This document shows, piece by piece, positions 1 through 9,690 of a stretch of 11,884 nt of DNA. Location of the stretch: contig LLCB01000703.1 in NCBI GenBank assembly GCA_001414345.1, positions 1 through 11,884 on the forward strand. The letters are read 5' to 3'. Both the position numbers and the translations under genes were made by a program. Within the stretch, counting starts at the first letter, position 1. Each line of letters begins with the position of its first letter. Below the pieces are notes generated by a model that searched no databases, was not told the DNA's origin, and saw only the letters and a list, made by a program, of their open reading frames with translations. The stretch comes from Hymenoscyphus infarciens. Its lineage: Eukaryota > Ascomycota > Leotiomycetes > Helotiales > Helotiaceae.

Positions 1-411
1 GTACTAGATAAGACTTAGTATTATTATATATAATACTTATAATTCTAAGAGTTCTTTTTTATTTAGATATAGTTAATAATAATATCTACTAAGAGTATAT
101 AGTTCTATACTTAAGAGTATTATTACTTTATAGTTAACTTTCTTATATATTTATACTTTAAATTAGTAGTTAAACTAGAGGAAACTAAATAAGATAAGTT
201 AGTAGAAGAAGACTTACTAGATATATATTATTTCTAGTATATAGTTTTATCTTCTAGTTTATTATTTAGAGTAGCTACTTCTTTAGTAATAGTAGTAGTC
301 TAGGTCTTAGCTTAGATAAAAGTAAAGAATATAAGAGATTAGTATATTTTTAGTATAGGTTTAGAAACTCTTACTAATTTCTTAGAAGATATTTAGGCTT
401 CTTTTAGTAGT

Positions 412-456
412 ATATTAGTAATATTATTATTATTTTAATAATAGTATTACTAATAT
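412..456. repeat. 21-bp-arm inverted repeat (hairpin)
   Basis: The left arm 412-432 and right arm 436-456 are reverse complements around a 3-base loop (ttt, 433-435). The single mismatch is T424 against G444. A T facing G is what one C-to-T change in a formerly perfect palindrome would leave. The arms contain only A, T and a few G/C, so part of the match could come from low complexity. Function unknown. Confidence 0.7.
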
Positions 457-652
457 TCTAAAATCTAAAGTTTATTATAAGATAGATAATAAGATCCTAG
501 CTATTAGAGAGGCTAGAAAATACTAAAATCTAGCTTAAAAGAGCTTAGTTTTCCTCTTTTCTAGGCTTTTTTAAACTTTTCTCTTTCTATAATTTAACTA
601 AAACTATAAAATTTTAATATATTATTATATATTTTATATAATATTAAAAAGC

Positions 653-765
653 TACTTAGTTTATAAAACTACGTAGCTTTACTATATAAAACTATACTAA
701 CTTTAGTTTTAGATAAATAATTTTAAACTAAGTAAAATTTCCTAAAAACTAAACTTTAGTATAGT
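653..765. repeat. interleaved pair of short inverted repeats
   Basis: Two perfect inverted repeats overlap here. An 11-bp arm tacttagttta at 653-663 pairs with 724-734. A 10-bp arm actatactaa at 691-700 pairs with 756-765. They are interleaved rather than nested, so they cannot be a single terminal-repeat pair. They may be remnants of small transposon ends. In DNA this poor in complexity, one such match could arise by chance. Confidence 0.35.
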
Positions 766-1665
766 TAGTTCTATATATATTCTCTATACTACTCTTCTTT
801 TAAGATAGTAGAGTATTATATCTATAATAAGTTAAAGAGAGATTAGATATCTTATAATAAAGTCTTTCTTTTAATTTTAAATATATTATAAGTTATTATT
901 TTAGTACCTCTTATAATTATCTTAAAGGACTTAAAGGCTAATTCTTCTTCTTAAACTATATTAATTACCTAATAATAAATACTCTAATAGCTTTAAATAG
1001 TTCTATAACTAACTTATATCTAATAAGAGCTTAACTAACCTAAATACTTATAAGCACTTTTATATATTTATTATAGTAAAGAATCCTTATCTTATATTAT
1101 AATATTTAAGTATATTATAAGAAAGGGAAAGAGTATCTTTTATATTTATTATAAAGTAGACCTATCTCTCTAATAATATTATTTTTAGAAATAACTTATT
1201 AGAGTAATATAATAAGGCTATTAAGAGAGGTAATTAGATATAATAACCTATATCTTTACTAGTACTAGTATTACTACTAATAACCTAGACTTAATATCCT
1301 CTTATCTACTCTTACTAGTAATTAACCTAAAAATAATCTAAAGTAAAATTATAATCTCTATTACTATTAATCCCCTAGGTATACTATAGTAAAAGAGTAG
1401 TATAACTTAGTATAATTCTAATCTAATATTATATTAAGTATCTACTAAATAAGTATTATTATTTAATAATGCCTCTAGTATTACTAGGAATAAGCTCGAG
1501 GAGGTTTTAATAGAGAGTATATACTTAGAAACCTCTATATTAATATTATATTTATAGAATAGATTATTAAAATTATAAAGGTATTTATTTATAATCTTAG
1601 TTAAATATAATATTAAGACCTTATAAATAGGCGAATCTTAGCTTAAACTATTTAAATAGTCTATA

Positions 1666-1710
1666 CTTAAATTATCTCTACTTATATTATCTTAACTTAG
1701 ATTATCTTTA
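1666..1710. repeat. 15-bp tandem repeat, three copies
   Basis: Three adjacent 15-bp units at 1666-1680, 1681-1695 and 1696-1710 share the form cttaNattatctNNa: cttaaattatctcta, cttatattatcttaa, cttagattatcttta. Weaker similarity continues into 1711-1725. The period is a multiple of three, so it could be the remnant of a five-residue repeat in a former coding region, but that is inference. The differences between units are not only RIP-type transitions, so the duplication is probably old. Confidence 0.65.
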
Positions 1711-1980
1711 CTCTTAAAGTCTTTAAGTATAAAAAGAGATACTTATAGAGATATATATTAGTAATAAGATAGTTTTACTTTTAATCTACTTACTATTTAA
1801 GATCTAATACTTAGGCTTTTTTCTCTTATAGTCTAAGCTAGTAAAAGTAAAATAGTAGTATAAAGTAGATTAATATATAGAAGAGGAAGTAGTTAGCCTA
1901 GGAAGAGATTATTCGTTCTAGCTCTCTTATAATACTTATAGAAATTATAATATTACTTTATAATAAATATTAAATTAGTA

Positions 1981-3060
1981 TATACCTATATAAGAGTACC
2001 GACGTAGTTATAGAAGACTAGAGGCATATTAATCTTAGCTATAAGAGAGCGGTTATATTAAAAACTTAAGAAGCTCTTAAAAGTCTATTAGTTACAAATT
2101 CGTAAGATATAAAGTATAGAAGATATATTATTAAACCTTTATACTAGTAACTGCTTTTAAAAGTATAATAATAAGCTAGTATATAGCTTCTTTATATTAC
2201 GAAATTAGCCTAGGTAGTACTATACTAGTAAAGAGCTTAATATTATCCTAGTTAATACTATAATCGAGGCTAGTCTACTTAATGATTTTATATAGTATAA
2301 CTTAACTCTAATAATATAACTCTATTTAAAGAACAATATAGCAGATATAATTAATATAGGTACAGTTCTAATTAAAAGGGTAAGTATATAATTTCTAGGA
2401 CAAATATAACTAAAGTATCTATTAGAGAGACCCCTCTATAGTATTACGATTTCTAGGCCTTTTAAGACTTCTTAGACTTCTATAACTTAAGAGATAAGGT
2501 ATAACTACTAAGAGGAACTCGTAGTTATAGTTATAGAAAAGAGATGGTTTTAAAAGAATATATATATAGATTAGAGAGGTAAAGTCGCTCTTTTAAATAT
2601 AAGCCGCCTTTGTTTAGTAGTAATAGCTTATACGCCTCTTTTCTAGGTTTACTTTACTTATACTATATAAGGCTAAAGAAGTACTAAAACTCTACTAGAG
2701 CCTAATTAGGTTCCTTTCTAGTAGATACTAGTAGAGGAGTAACTAAAGCTTAACTTAACTAGCTTTACTAAAGTAAGAGGAAGCAGAAGGCTTATCGAAA
2801 CCGATATAGAAAGAGCAACTACCTACTATAAGACTAATTTAAGAAGGAGGCGATTTAGAGTACTAAAGAAAGGATAACGCTTTAGAGAGAGTTCGTAAAC
2901 TAAGGTAATAAAGGATAAGGCTTATAAAAGCTAGTTATAAACCTTAAGAGCTTACTAAGGCTTTTAGTCTTTCTACTAAGCTAGCTCCTCTAAAGTAAGA
3001 AAGCTAATATATTTAGTAGGTATTCTAATCTAAAAATTTATAGCTTAAATAATAGCTTAA
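1981..3060 (+). pseudogene. degraded LINE-like (non-LTR) retrotransposon fragment, tentative
   Basis: There is no open frame, but two plus-strand frames read as protein-like with only TAA/TAG interruptions, the stops RIP makes from Gln and Trp codons. From 1981 to about 2460 I follow codons starting at 1981. From about 2460 to 3060 I follow the frame with codons at 2460 and 2772, so one frameshift is implied. In the second frame a basic stretch, KRKQKAYRNRYRKSN, lies at 2775-2819. About 20 codons later come a stop (possibly former Trp) plus REFVN at 2883-2900, then GNKG-stop-GL-stop-KLV at 2904-2936. Known: R1- and Tad1-type LINEs have a linker between endonuclease and reverse transcriptase with a basic YR-rich segment followed by a W..F....GN...WG...K pattern. 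Inferred: this is that linker, with endonuclease upstream and the reverse transcriptase lost at the minisatellite. I could not place the catalytic endonuclease residues. Other mobile-element proteins remain possible. Confidence 0.35.
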
Positions 3061-3289
3061 AAAAGAAAATGAAATTATATTACCTACTAAATAAGTTCTA
3101 GAGGTAGACCTCTATATATATAAGTCTATAAGATATAAGTTTAAAGAGACTAATATTATAAAACATATCGTCTACTACTATATTTCTAAAAGGGAACTTC
3201 TCTATACCTAGGAATCGGTTTTATATAAAAAAAAGAGATAGTTTAAAATAGAAGTAGTATAACTAGGAGTATAATCCTAGTCTACTAGA

Positions 3290-3975
3290 GTCTACTAATA
3301 TACTGCTAAGGAGAAGGCTTTTTAGTCTACTAAAGTCTAATTCTTCTCTTCCTAGTATACTATTAAAAAGTAGGCTCTCTAGGCTACTAGAAACCCTCCT
3401 TACTATACTATTAAAATAGAGAGCTTCTTTATCTACTAAAGACCCTTCTTACTATACTACTAATATAAAAGGCTTCTCCGTCTACTAGAGACTCTTCTTA
3501 CTATACTACTTATATAAAAGGCTTCTCTATCTACTAAAGACCCTTACTATACTACTAATATAAAAGGCTTCTTCGTCTATTAGAGACCCTTCTTACTATA
3601 CTACTTATATAAAAGGCTTCTCTATCTACTAGAGACTCTTACTATACTATTAATACGAAAGGCTTCTTTGTCTACTAGAGACCCTGCTTACTATGCTGCT
3701 AATATAAAAGGCTTCTTTGTCTACTAGAGACTCTACTTACTATACTACTAATATAAAAGGCTTCTTCGTCTACTAGAGACCCTCTCTTACTATACTACTA
3801 ATATAAAAGGCTTCTTCGTCTATTAGAGACTCTCTTTTACTATACTACTAATACAAAAAGCTTCTTTATCTACTAGAGACTCTCTCTTACTATACTACTA
3901 AAACGAAAGGCTTCTTTGTCTACTAGAAACCCTCCTTACTATACTACTAAAATAAAAGGCTTCTTTATCTACTAG
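3290..3975. repeat. minisatellite, 14 units of mostly 46-50 bp
   Basis: Unit starts, aligned on ga(c/a)(c/t)ct, are 3290, 3335, 3392, 3441, 3490, 3539, 3585, 3634, 3680, 3729, 3778, 3828, 3878 and 3928; the array ends at about 3975. The first two units are diverged (45 and 57 bp). The rest are 46, 48, 49 or 50 bp. Shared blocks are ttactatactacta, aaaaggcttct and tctactaga. Units at 3490 and 3585 share cttatataaaagg and a cta variant, hinting at a dimer of about 95 bp. The period is not a multiple of three, so this is not an in-frame protein repeat. Two sites vary through CpG, TpG or CpA, and TpA states. The array directly abuts the LINE-like relic on its left and an inverted-repeat island on its right. 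Confidence 0.93.
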
Positions 3976-3987
3976 TATCTAATCTTT

Positions 3988-4035
3988 ACTTAGTATAGTG
4001 TTTTCGAAAAACAGCGAAGGGTATATATACTAAGT
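3988..4035. repeat. inverted repeat enclosing an unmutated CA/CG island
   Basis: The 10-bp arms acttagtata (3988-3997) and tatactaagt (4026-4035) are perfect reverse complements. The 28 bases between them keep TG, CG and CA (gtgttttcgaaaaacagcg), which is out of keeping with the surroundings. They include the 10-bp palindrome ttttcgaaaa at 4001-4010. The element sits 12 bases past the last minisatellite unit. It could be the end of a mobile element or a small hairpin unit. No target-site duplication is evident. Confidence 0.5.
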
Positions 4036-4072
4036 TTTTAGTTATAAACTTATATATTAATATATGTTTATT

Positions 4073-4092
4073 TATATACTTATAAGTATATA
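4073..4092. repeat. 20-bp perfect palindrome
   Basis: Positions 4073-4092 read tatatacttataagtatata, which equals its own reverse complement with no spacer. Runs of TA make short palindromes likely here, but 20 bp with an internal ctt/aag core is longer than most others I noticed. No function can be assigned. Confidence 0.55.
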
Positions 4093-5378
4093 GGTAATAT
4101 TAGTATTCTATTCTAACTTATTAAGTTTAAAATAAAAGTACTAAATAAGAGAATATTTACTCTATTAATACTACCTTTATCTAGTGATTTATAAAAAGTA
4201 TTAAGATTCTATTAGTATAAGATTTATAGAGTAAACTAATAAAGTTAGACTATTTATTTACTCTTATTAATTAAGCTCTATAAATTATTTATATAAGTAA
4301 GTATAACTAAAACGTCTATTAAATAAGAGGGTTTATAAGTAGTTATATATAGAAATAACTTAAACTCTTAACTCCTTTCTTATAGTGTTAAAAAAGTGCT
4401 AAAAAAGAGTTTCTAATAATAAGATTTTAGTATTTCTTTTACTATAAATAATTAATATTAACAAGAATTATATATAAACTACTAATCTCTAGCCTTAATT
4501 TAACTTTAATTATATATTTATTTAACTATTAGATATTTATAAAAGAAGCTCTTTTAACGTTATATATTTAATTATATTATTATTCCTTATTAAGCTTAAC
4601 TTAACCTTTATTACTACTAATAATAATTATAAAAGAAGTACTAGAATCTAGTATTAGAAATCTAACCTACTTATTATTTAGCTATTACTAGATTTCTATT
4701 TTCCCTTTTTATAACATAGGTTTTATAGTTTTTATTAATATTATAACCTTTCTTATATCTATAATAACCTTTACCTTTACTAAAACCTACTCTTACCTTT
4801 ATAACTAATTCTAATAACTACTTACCTAGATTAAATACTATACTATAAGATAGAATAAGCTTTAAACTTATAAACTCTCTCCTTTTATTTTCTCTAATCC
4901 TAATAACCTACTTTAGCCTCGATTTTCTAAAAAGGCTTTAAATTCTAATATAACACTCTTTCTTACCTATATAATAACTATATTACTTTAAAGTATAATA
5001 GTTCTATAATTAGAGCTTTTTCTAAACTTAGCTTAGTTATCTTATAATTACTAAAGCTAGGCTACTATTAAGTAAGTTTAAACTCTTAACTTTGTTATTA
5101 ATTCTAACCGTTTATAGAATTATTAATCTAATAATATACTATTACTTTAAGTATTTTATACTTAACTCTTATAATCTATAGATTTTATAAGTATTCTTAA
5201 TAATATATATAACCTAGTAGATTATTATTAGAAAGATAATATTCTAGTTCTCTTTAAGGATCTAAAACCTTATAAATAGTACTCTACTACCTTAAGTATA
5301 ATTATAAGAAATACTATAGCTTTAAGAATAACCTCTTAAAAATAGGAATAGTCTTATAAGAGGATAAACCTCTAAATA
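4093..5378. other. gene-free stretch, unidentified degraded DNA
   Basis: No intact frame or recognisable RNA gene. The plus strand is pyrimidine-rich from about 4500 to 5000, so any former gene there may have been on the minus strand. I tested the minus strand of 4700-4990 and found no convincing domain (see rejected items). A few CA, TG and CG survive, for example near 4183, 4310, 4385, 4556, 4711, 4919, 4953 and 5107, so mutation is strong but not absolute. Confidence 0.5.
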
Positions 5379-6650
5379 AGAGAAAAGAGAAGGAGTTAAG
5401 CTAAGAATACTTTACTAGAGTTAATTACTTTTAATTAGATAGAATAAGATATTCTTAATATAAGTTAAATAGCTATTAATAAAAGATATATATATAAAAT
5501 TACTAGTAAAAAGACTAAAGATTAAGTATTTTTTATAGTTTTATATAAGTTAATAATAAAGGTTACTAAGAAGAAGGAGATACTTATAATATAGTTAAAT
5601 CTACCTAATCCTTTTATAGTAGCTACTATATAAGCTATATAAGAAGTAAAGGCTATATAAGAAGTAGAGGATGTCTAAGACGTATAATATACTTAGCTAA
5701 GATTTTTATAAGAAACTACTATAATTATAGAAACTAGGAGCAATCTTACTAATAAGAATACTTATATATATACTAAAACGTATAGTTTAAGTAGATATAA
5801 GTTAGAAGTTATTACTTAGAACTTGTTATATATATTTATAGTTATTTTAGTTATATAACTCTTCTTAGACTAGAGTAGGAACCTTAATATAGTAGCTTTA
5901 TATTCTAAAAGGTACTTTATAATTATATATAAGTACCTTAATATAATATATTAGAATAATATATATATTTACTAGAATATATATAATAAGTATAGAGTTA
6001 AGTCTAAATAATAGTAAGAATACTCTAATAGAAGGATTCTCTCTAAGAAGTTAAAGAAGTTATTCCTAGAAGTAGAGAAGAAAGAGAATAGTCTTAAGTT
6101 TAAAGACATAGTTTTAAGTTAGGTTAGAGTATAAGTTATTAGTATAGTATTAGAAGACCTTAAACTAGATAAAATTCTATTAGAAGATAAATAGTAAGAT
6201 TATATCCTCTTTCTCTCTTATATATTAAACTAATAAAAGAGTAGCGTCTATATATTTTTTATAATATAAACTTTTATATTCTATATATATAGTATAGTTA
6301 GCGTAGACTATTTTTGCTATTTAAATAGAGCTAATAATTAGAACGAATATAATACGCTCTACTTTCTATTAAAAATTATATAATACTTAAACCTAGCTTT
6401 AAATTCAAGCTATAATAATATATTAACTATTAATATAGCTATTATTAAAAAGAGTACTTAAACATCTATAGCTATATAGTATAAAGATAAGTAAAAGATA
6501 TTAGCTAAATACTAAGAAGCGAAATTAAGAGAGTATTAGTAGAAACCTAGTTAGAGTAGTATCTAGAGAGAGAGAGAAGGCTACTTTAAAAGAAGGAATA
6601 GAAGTATATAAGTAGTTCTTAAGAGTAATAAGAATAGCTTTAGAAGATAT
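5379..6650 (+). pseudogene. long degraded plus-strand frame, identity unknown
   Basis: Codons starting at 5379 can be followed in one frame for about 420 codons with no frameshift. About 39 of them are stops, all TAA or TAG. That density (roughly 9 percent) is lower than I counted in two minus-strand frames at 7861-9060 (about 14 percent), but it is not proof of coding. Protein-like features include a lysine/glutamate-rich segment near 6030-6100 and another charged, helix-like segment near 6480-6590, possibly coiled coils. An 18-bp direct duplication at 5634-5669 is exactly in this frame and would repeat a six-residue unit (A-I-stop-E-V-K/E). I do not recognise the family. It may be the body of a RIP-inactivated transposon or host gene duplicate. 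A non-coding purine-rich tract is the alternative. Confidence 0.3.
5634..5669. repeat. 18-bp tandem duplication
   Basis: gctatataagaagtaaag (5634-5651) is followed directly by gctatataagaagtagag (5652-5669), differing at one base (a/g). The length is a multiple of three and it lies inside the degraded frame that starts at 5379. Confidence 0.8.
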
Positions 6651-6659
6651 ACTATATAG

Positions 6660-6735
6660 TATTCTTCTTTTTATTTTTATTTTTTTTATTTTTACTTTAT
6701 TTATTCTTCTCTCTTATATATACTTTCTTACTTAA
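6660..6735. other. G-free pyrimidine tract at a strand-composition switch
   Basis: From 6660 to 6735 the plus strand has no G at all and consists mainly of T with some C and A (poly-T-like runs at 6669-6695). Immediately to the left the plus strand is purine-rich (for example agagagagagagaagg near 6564-6580). To the right, pyrimidine bias continues for much of the next 2.5 kb. It may mark the junction of two elements in opposite orientation. It could also be the poly(A) end of a minus-strand retroelement read on the plus strand, but no element body supports this. Confidence 0.6.
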
Positions 6736-9690
6736 GAGACCTTTAGTTCTTTTATAACCTCTATACTACTATATATAGTTAACACTCTTTATTACTTATT
6801 CTTTTCTTTATTTCCTATCTTTAATTATTTAACTATTACTTACTTATTTTTACCTTTTTTTTCTTTTAATATTTAAGCTCTTTTTAGAAATTAATAGACT
6901 AATATATAATATATAGCTTTTCTTAAATTTATAATAATCTTAAATAATTCTCTTTACTATATACTTTACTAAGATAGATAAGAACCTCTTACTTTTACGT
7001 TATACTAGATATATAACTATACTCTCTTATATTATACTCTCTTAATATCTTACTTTCTAGTCTCTCTATTTTAGCTTATTAAAACGTTCTTTATATTTAT
7101 TTAGCTATTTATTATTATTACTACTTCTATTATTTAGTCCTTTTATATCTTTTATCTAATTTAGTTTTTAAAACGTAGAAATATAATTATAACTAGAATT
7201 TAAAACTTCTAGTATTTATTAATATTTTACTTTTCTAGTTTTTCTAATAGAATTAATTTATAAACTTTAAAGAGCTTCTTCTAAGTTATAATCTATTAAT
7301 TCTTTATTATATATATATAATAACTCTTCTATTAGAAGCTATTAAATAATCTCTACTTTAATAAGTTAGTGTTAGTAAGGTAAAATTTATTATAAGGAAT
7401 AATTTAATTATATTAGTAGTATCTTAAGCGTTTTAAGGTACTATATCGAAGCCTTATTCTACTTATGTCTTATAAATCCTACCTTTTCCTTTACTCTTTT
7501 TAGCTTTTATAAAGTATTAATACTTTATAGAATTAGAAGGTCTAAGGTAAAACTAAGAGAATATACTAAGTTCTTTATACTTAAAAGACTAGCTCCTTAT
7601 ATAAGTTTAAATAGCTAAATTATTTAGTTAGATTATTCTTCTAAGATTATAGAATTTAAACTATAAAGAGATAGAACTACTAGCTACTAGCTAGAGGGTA
7701 AAGTACTAATAAGTCTTTCTAACTTCTTATTAGTAGTATTAATTTAAGGTAGTTTCTATTATAAGGCTTTAAAGTAGATAGTAGCTTTTCTAGTACTCTA
7801 AGTATTAAAATAGTTTTAGATATTTCGTAGCTACTAAATATAAGCTATAACTTAACAATAAAGGGTTTTAAATTCTTTCTAAATTAAGAACTATGTCTAT
7901 AAATCTATATACTATTAATATAGCCTATTCTCTTAAGTAGCGTCCTACTATTACTTTATTATATTTACTTATACTAGTCTATAATCTACTTTAGTTATTA
8001 TATCTACTACTATTTGTTAAAGTATTCTTTTCCTAGATAGATATTATAGCTTTTATAATATTTTCTAGTATAACTTTCTTATTAGAATATTATTTTCTAT
8101 ATTAATACTTATAGAGTAGTATTATAAGGTAGTAGTAAGGTTTAACCTTATTTTATACTTATATAGAATTTAATACTATATCTATTTATAAGAACGTTAT
8201 TATTAAACTTATCTCTCTATATATTCCTTTTAAGTAAACTACTACTACTAAAGTATTATAAACTCTCTAATCTTTTTATAAATATCTTTAGAATTATTAA
8301 TTCTACTTTAGGTAATAAAATATTACTAAGTATTAGTAATTATACTTTTAAATTACTTAATAGTTTCTAGAGCTATATAATATCTTTAATTTAATATGTC
8401 TTTAAGCTTAAGACGTTAAAGTTTAACCTAGTATCTTATTTAAGTATCTAAAAAGTCTATATAGCTAGTTATAGAACTTCTTTAAAATAGACTAATAAGA
8501 TAAGCTTTTAGTAACTAATCTCTCTTTATACCTTCTCTATTACTATTCTTAAGGTAATTAATCTAGAATAGTTTATATTCTAACTAGTAAGCTAATAAAT
8601 ATATATATTAGTAAAATATATTTATAATATATTATACTCTATAAGAAAGTTCTAGGTAGTTTTATTAAATATATAGCTTAAATTTATATATAATATTATA
8701 TTATAGAATAACTTATATATTTTTAAGAAGTAAATTAATAACTAATTTTACTAAATAAATTATACTTTTAAATCTCTCTTCTTAGTATAGATTTATTAAC
8801 TATAGTATACTCTTATAATAGTATATATAATTTATAAGACTAGTCTAGTCTAAGCTTTTAAATTTCTATATAGCTTTCTTTACTAATTTATAAACTTAAA
8901 ACTTATATAGATATCTATCTTAGTTAAGTAAGTTATCTTAGTTAGATATTTCTTATTCTTAGAGTAAGGTCTAATTAGGGTTTAGAATAAAATATTTACT
9001 CTTAGATAGAACGTTAAGCTCTTACTACCCCTTTTCTTTCTTTCTCTTATATTAAAAGTTACTATTAATATAAATATTATATAGTTAAGTTACTCCTCTC
9101 TCTTTAAAGGTAAGTTAATAAAAATAAGCTAGATAGATATTATTAAGTAATACCTTCTTTATCTAAGTATAGCTAAGAGGTACTTAGGTTATATTATTAA
9201 TAAGATCTTTATTAAGTAGGTCCTTATAGAGTTTTAAGGCTTTTAACTAATAGAAGTAGATATACTCTTATAGCTTTTTTAGTACTAGAATATAATATAA
9301 TCTAATTTTAATATAGAGATCTTTAAGACTATATATAAAAGTATATTTTAAGATAGATCTTTTAGTAAATATATAATTAAAGAGATCTAATAGATTAAGA
9401 TAGAATCTTAACTAAGGATTAAGAGGAGTAGATAGGAAGAAGCTCTTTTTAATTATTAAAGCCCTCTTAGACTATTTATAAGAGTAGTAATAAATAGTTC
9501 TTTAGAGTATACTATCTATAAAATATTAGAATTAAAAGATAAAGGTATTAGCCTACTTACCTTAGTTACTTATATAAAGTATATTAAAGCTTTTCTGGTT
9601 ATATAAATGTTATAGATACTTAGTAGTACTTTTAAAGAGTAATTAAGAGAAATAGAAGAGTACTTATTCCTAATTTTTAATCTTTATTAT
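6736..9690. other. long gene-free stretch, mostly pyrimidine-biased
   Basis: I find no intact frame, RNA gene, promoter or terminator. Reading the minus strand from 9060 down to 7861 gives one continuous frame of 400 codons with only TAA/TAG stops. However, about 58 codons are stops (around 14 percent), far more than Gln plus Trp should give, and a second frame I sampled over about 165 codons is similar. I do not claim a gene. CA/TG are nearly absent. The likeliest content is one or more RIP-saturated transposon relics on the minus strand. Confidence 0.45.

Larger units (their letters stand above)
1..1490. other. gene-free, RIP-saturated stretch
   Basis: No recognisable coding relic, RNA gene or promoter is visible. 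Mutation appears complete: CpA, TpG and CpG are all essentially gone, unlike the following island, where CpG survives. The only structure I can support is a set of inverted repeats: a hairpin at 412-456, and 10-11 bp arms at 653-663/724-734 and 691-700/756-765. It is probably an old transposon relic, but nothing identifies the class. Confidence 0.6.
1490..3230. other. CpG-retaining, less mutated island
   Basis: CpG is almost absent before 1490 but recurs about twenty times from 1497 to 3213 (for example near 1631, 1914, 1999, 2049, 2264, 2604, 2850). CA and TG also reappear: CA near 2024, 2094, 2333, 2341, 2362, 2401, 2784 and 2816; TG near 2152, 2283, 2544, 2610 and 3069. The same RIP bias is present but not saturated. 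This suggests a sequence that entered the compartment later, saw fewer RIP cycles, or had fewer close copies than its left neighbour. The island coincides with the LINE-like relic and leads into the minisatellite, which has the same partial-decay character. Confidence 0.6.

Noticed and set aside
3290..3975. Repeat domain of a protein
   Set aside because: Unit lengths of 46, 48, 49 and 50 bp are not multiples of three and all frames contain stops.
4690..4780. Gag-type zinc knuckle on the minus strand, assuming Tyr codons were Cys or His before RIP
   Set aside because: The spacing comes out as C-x2-C-x3-H-x5-C instead of C-x2-C-x4-H-x4-C, and the reading depends on reverting every key residue.
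8970..8985. Telomere-like attagggttta
   Set aside because: It is a single one-and-a-half unit match with no tandem repetition, so not a telomere.
7861..9060. Minus-strand gene relic read as one 400-codon frame
   Set aside because: About 58 of 400 codons are stops, well above what RIP of Gln and Trp codons would give, and a second frame sampled over about 165 codons is similar. No family is recognised.
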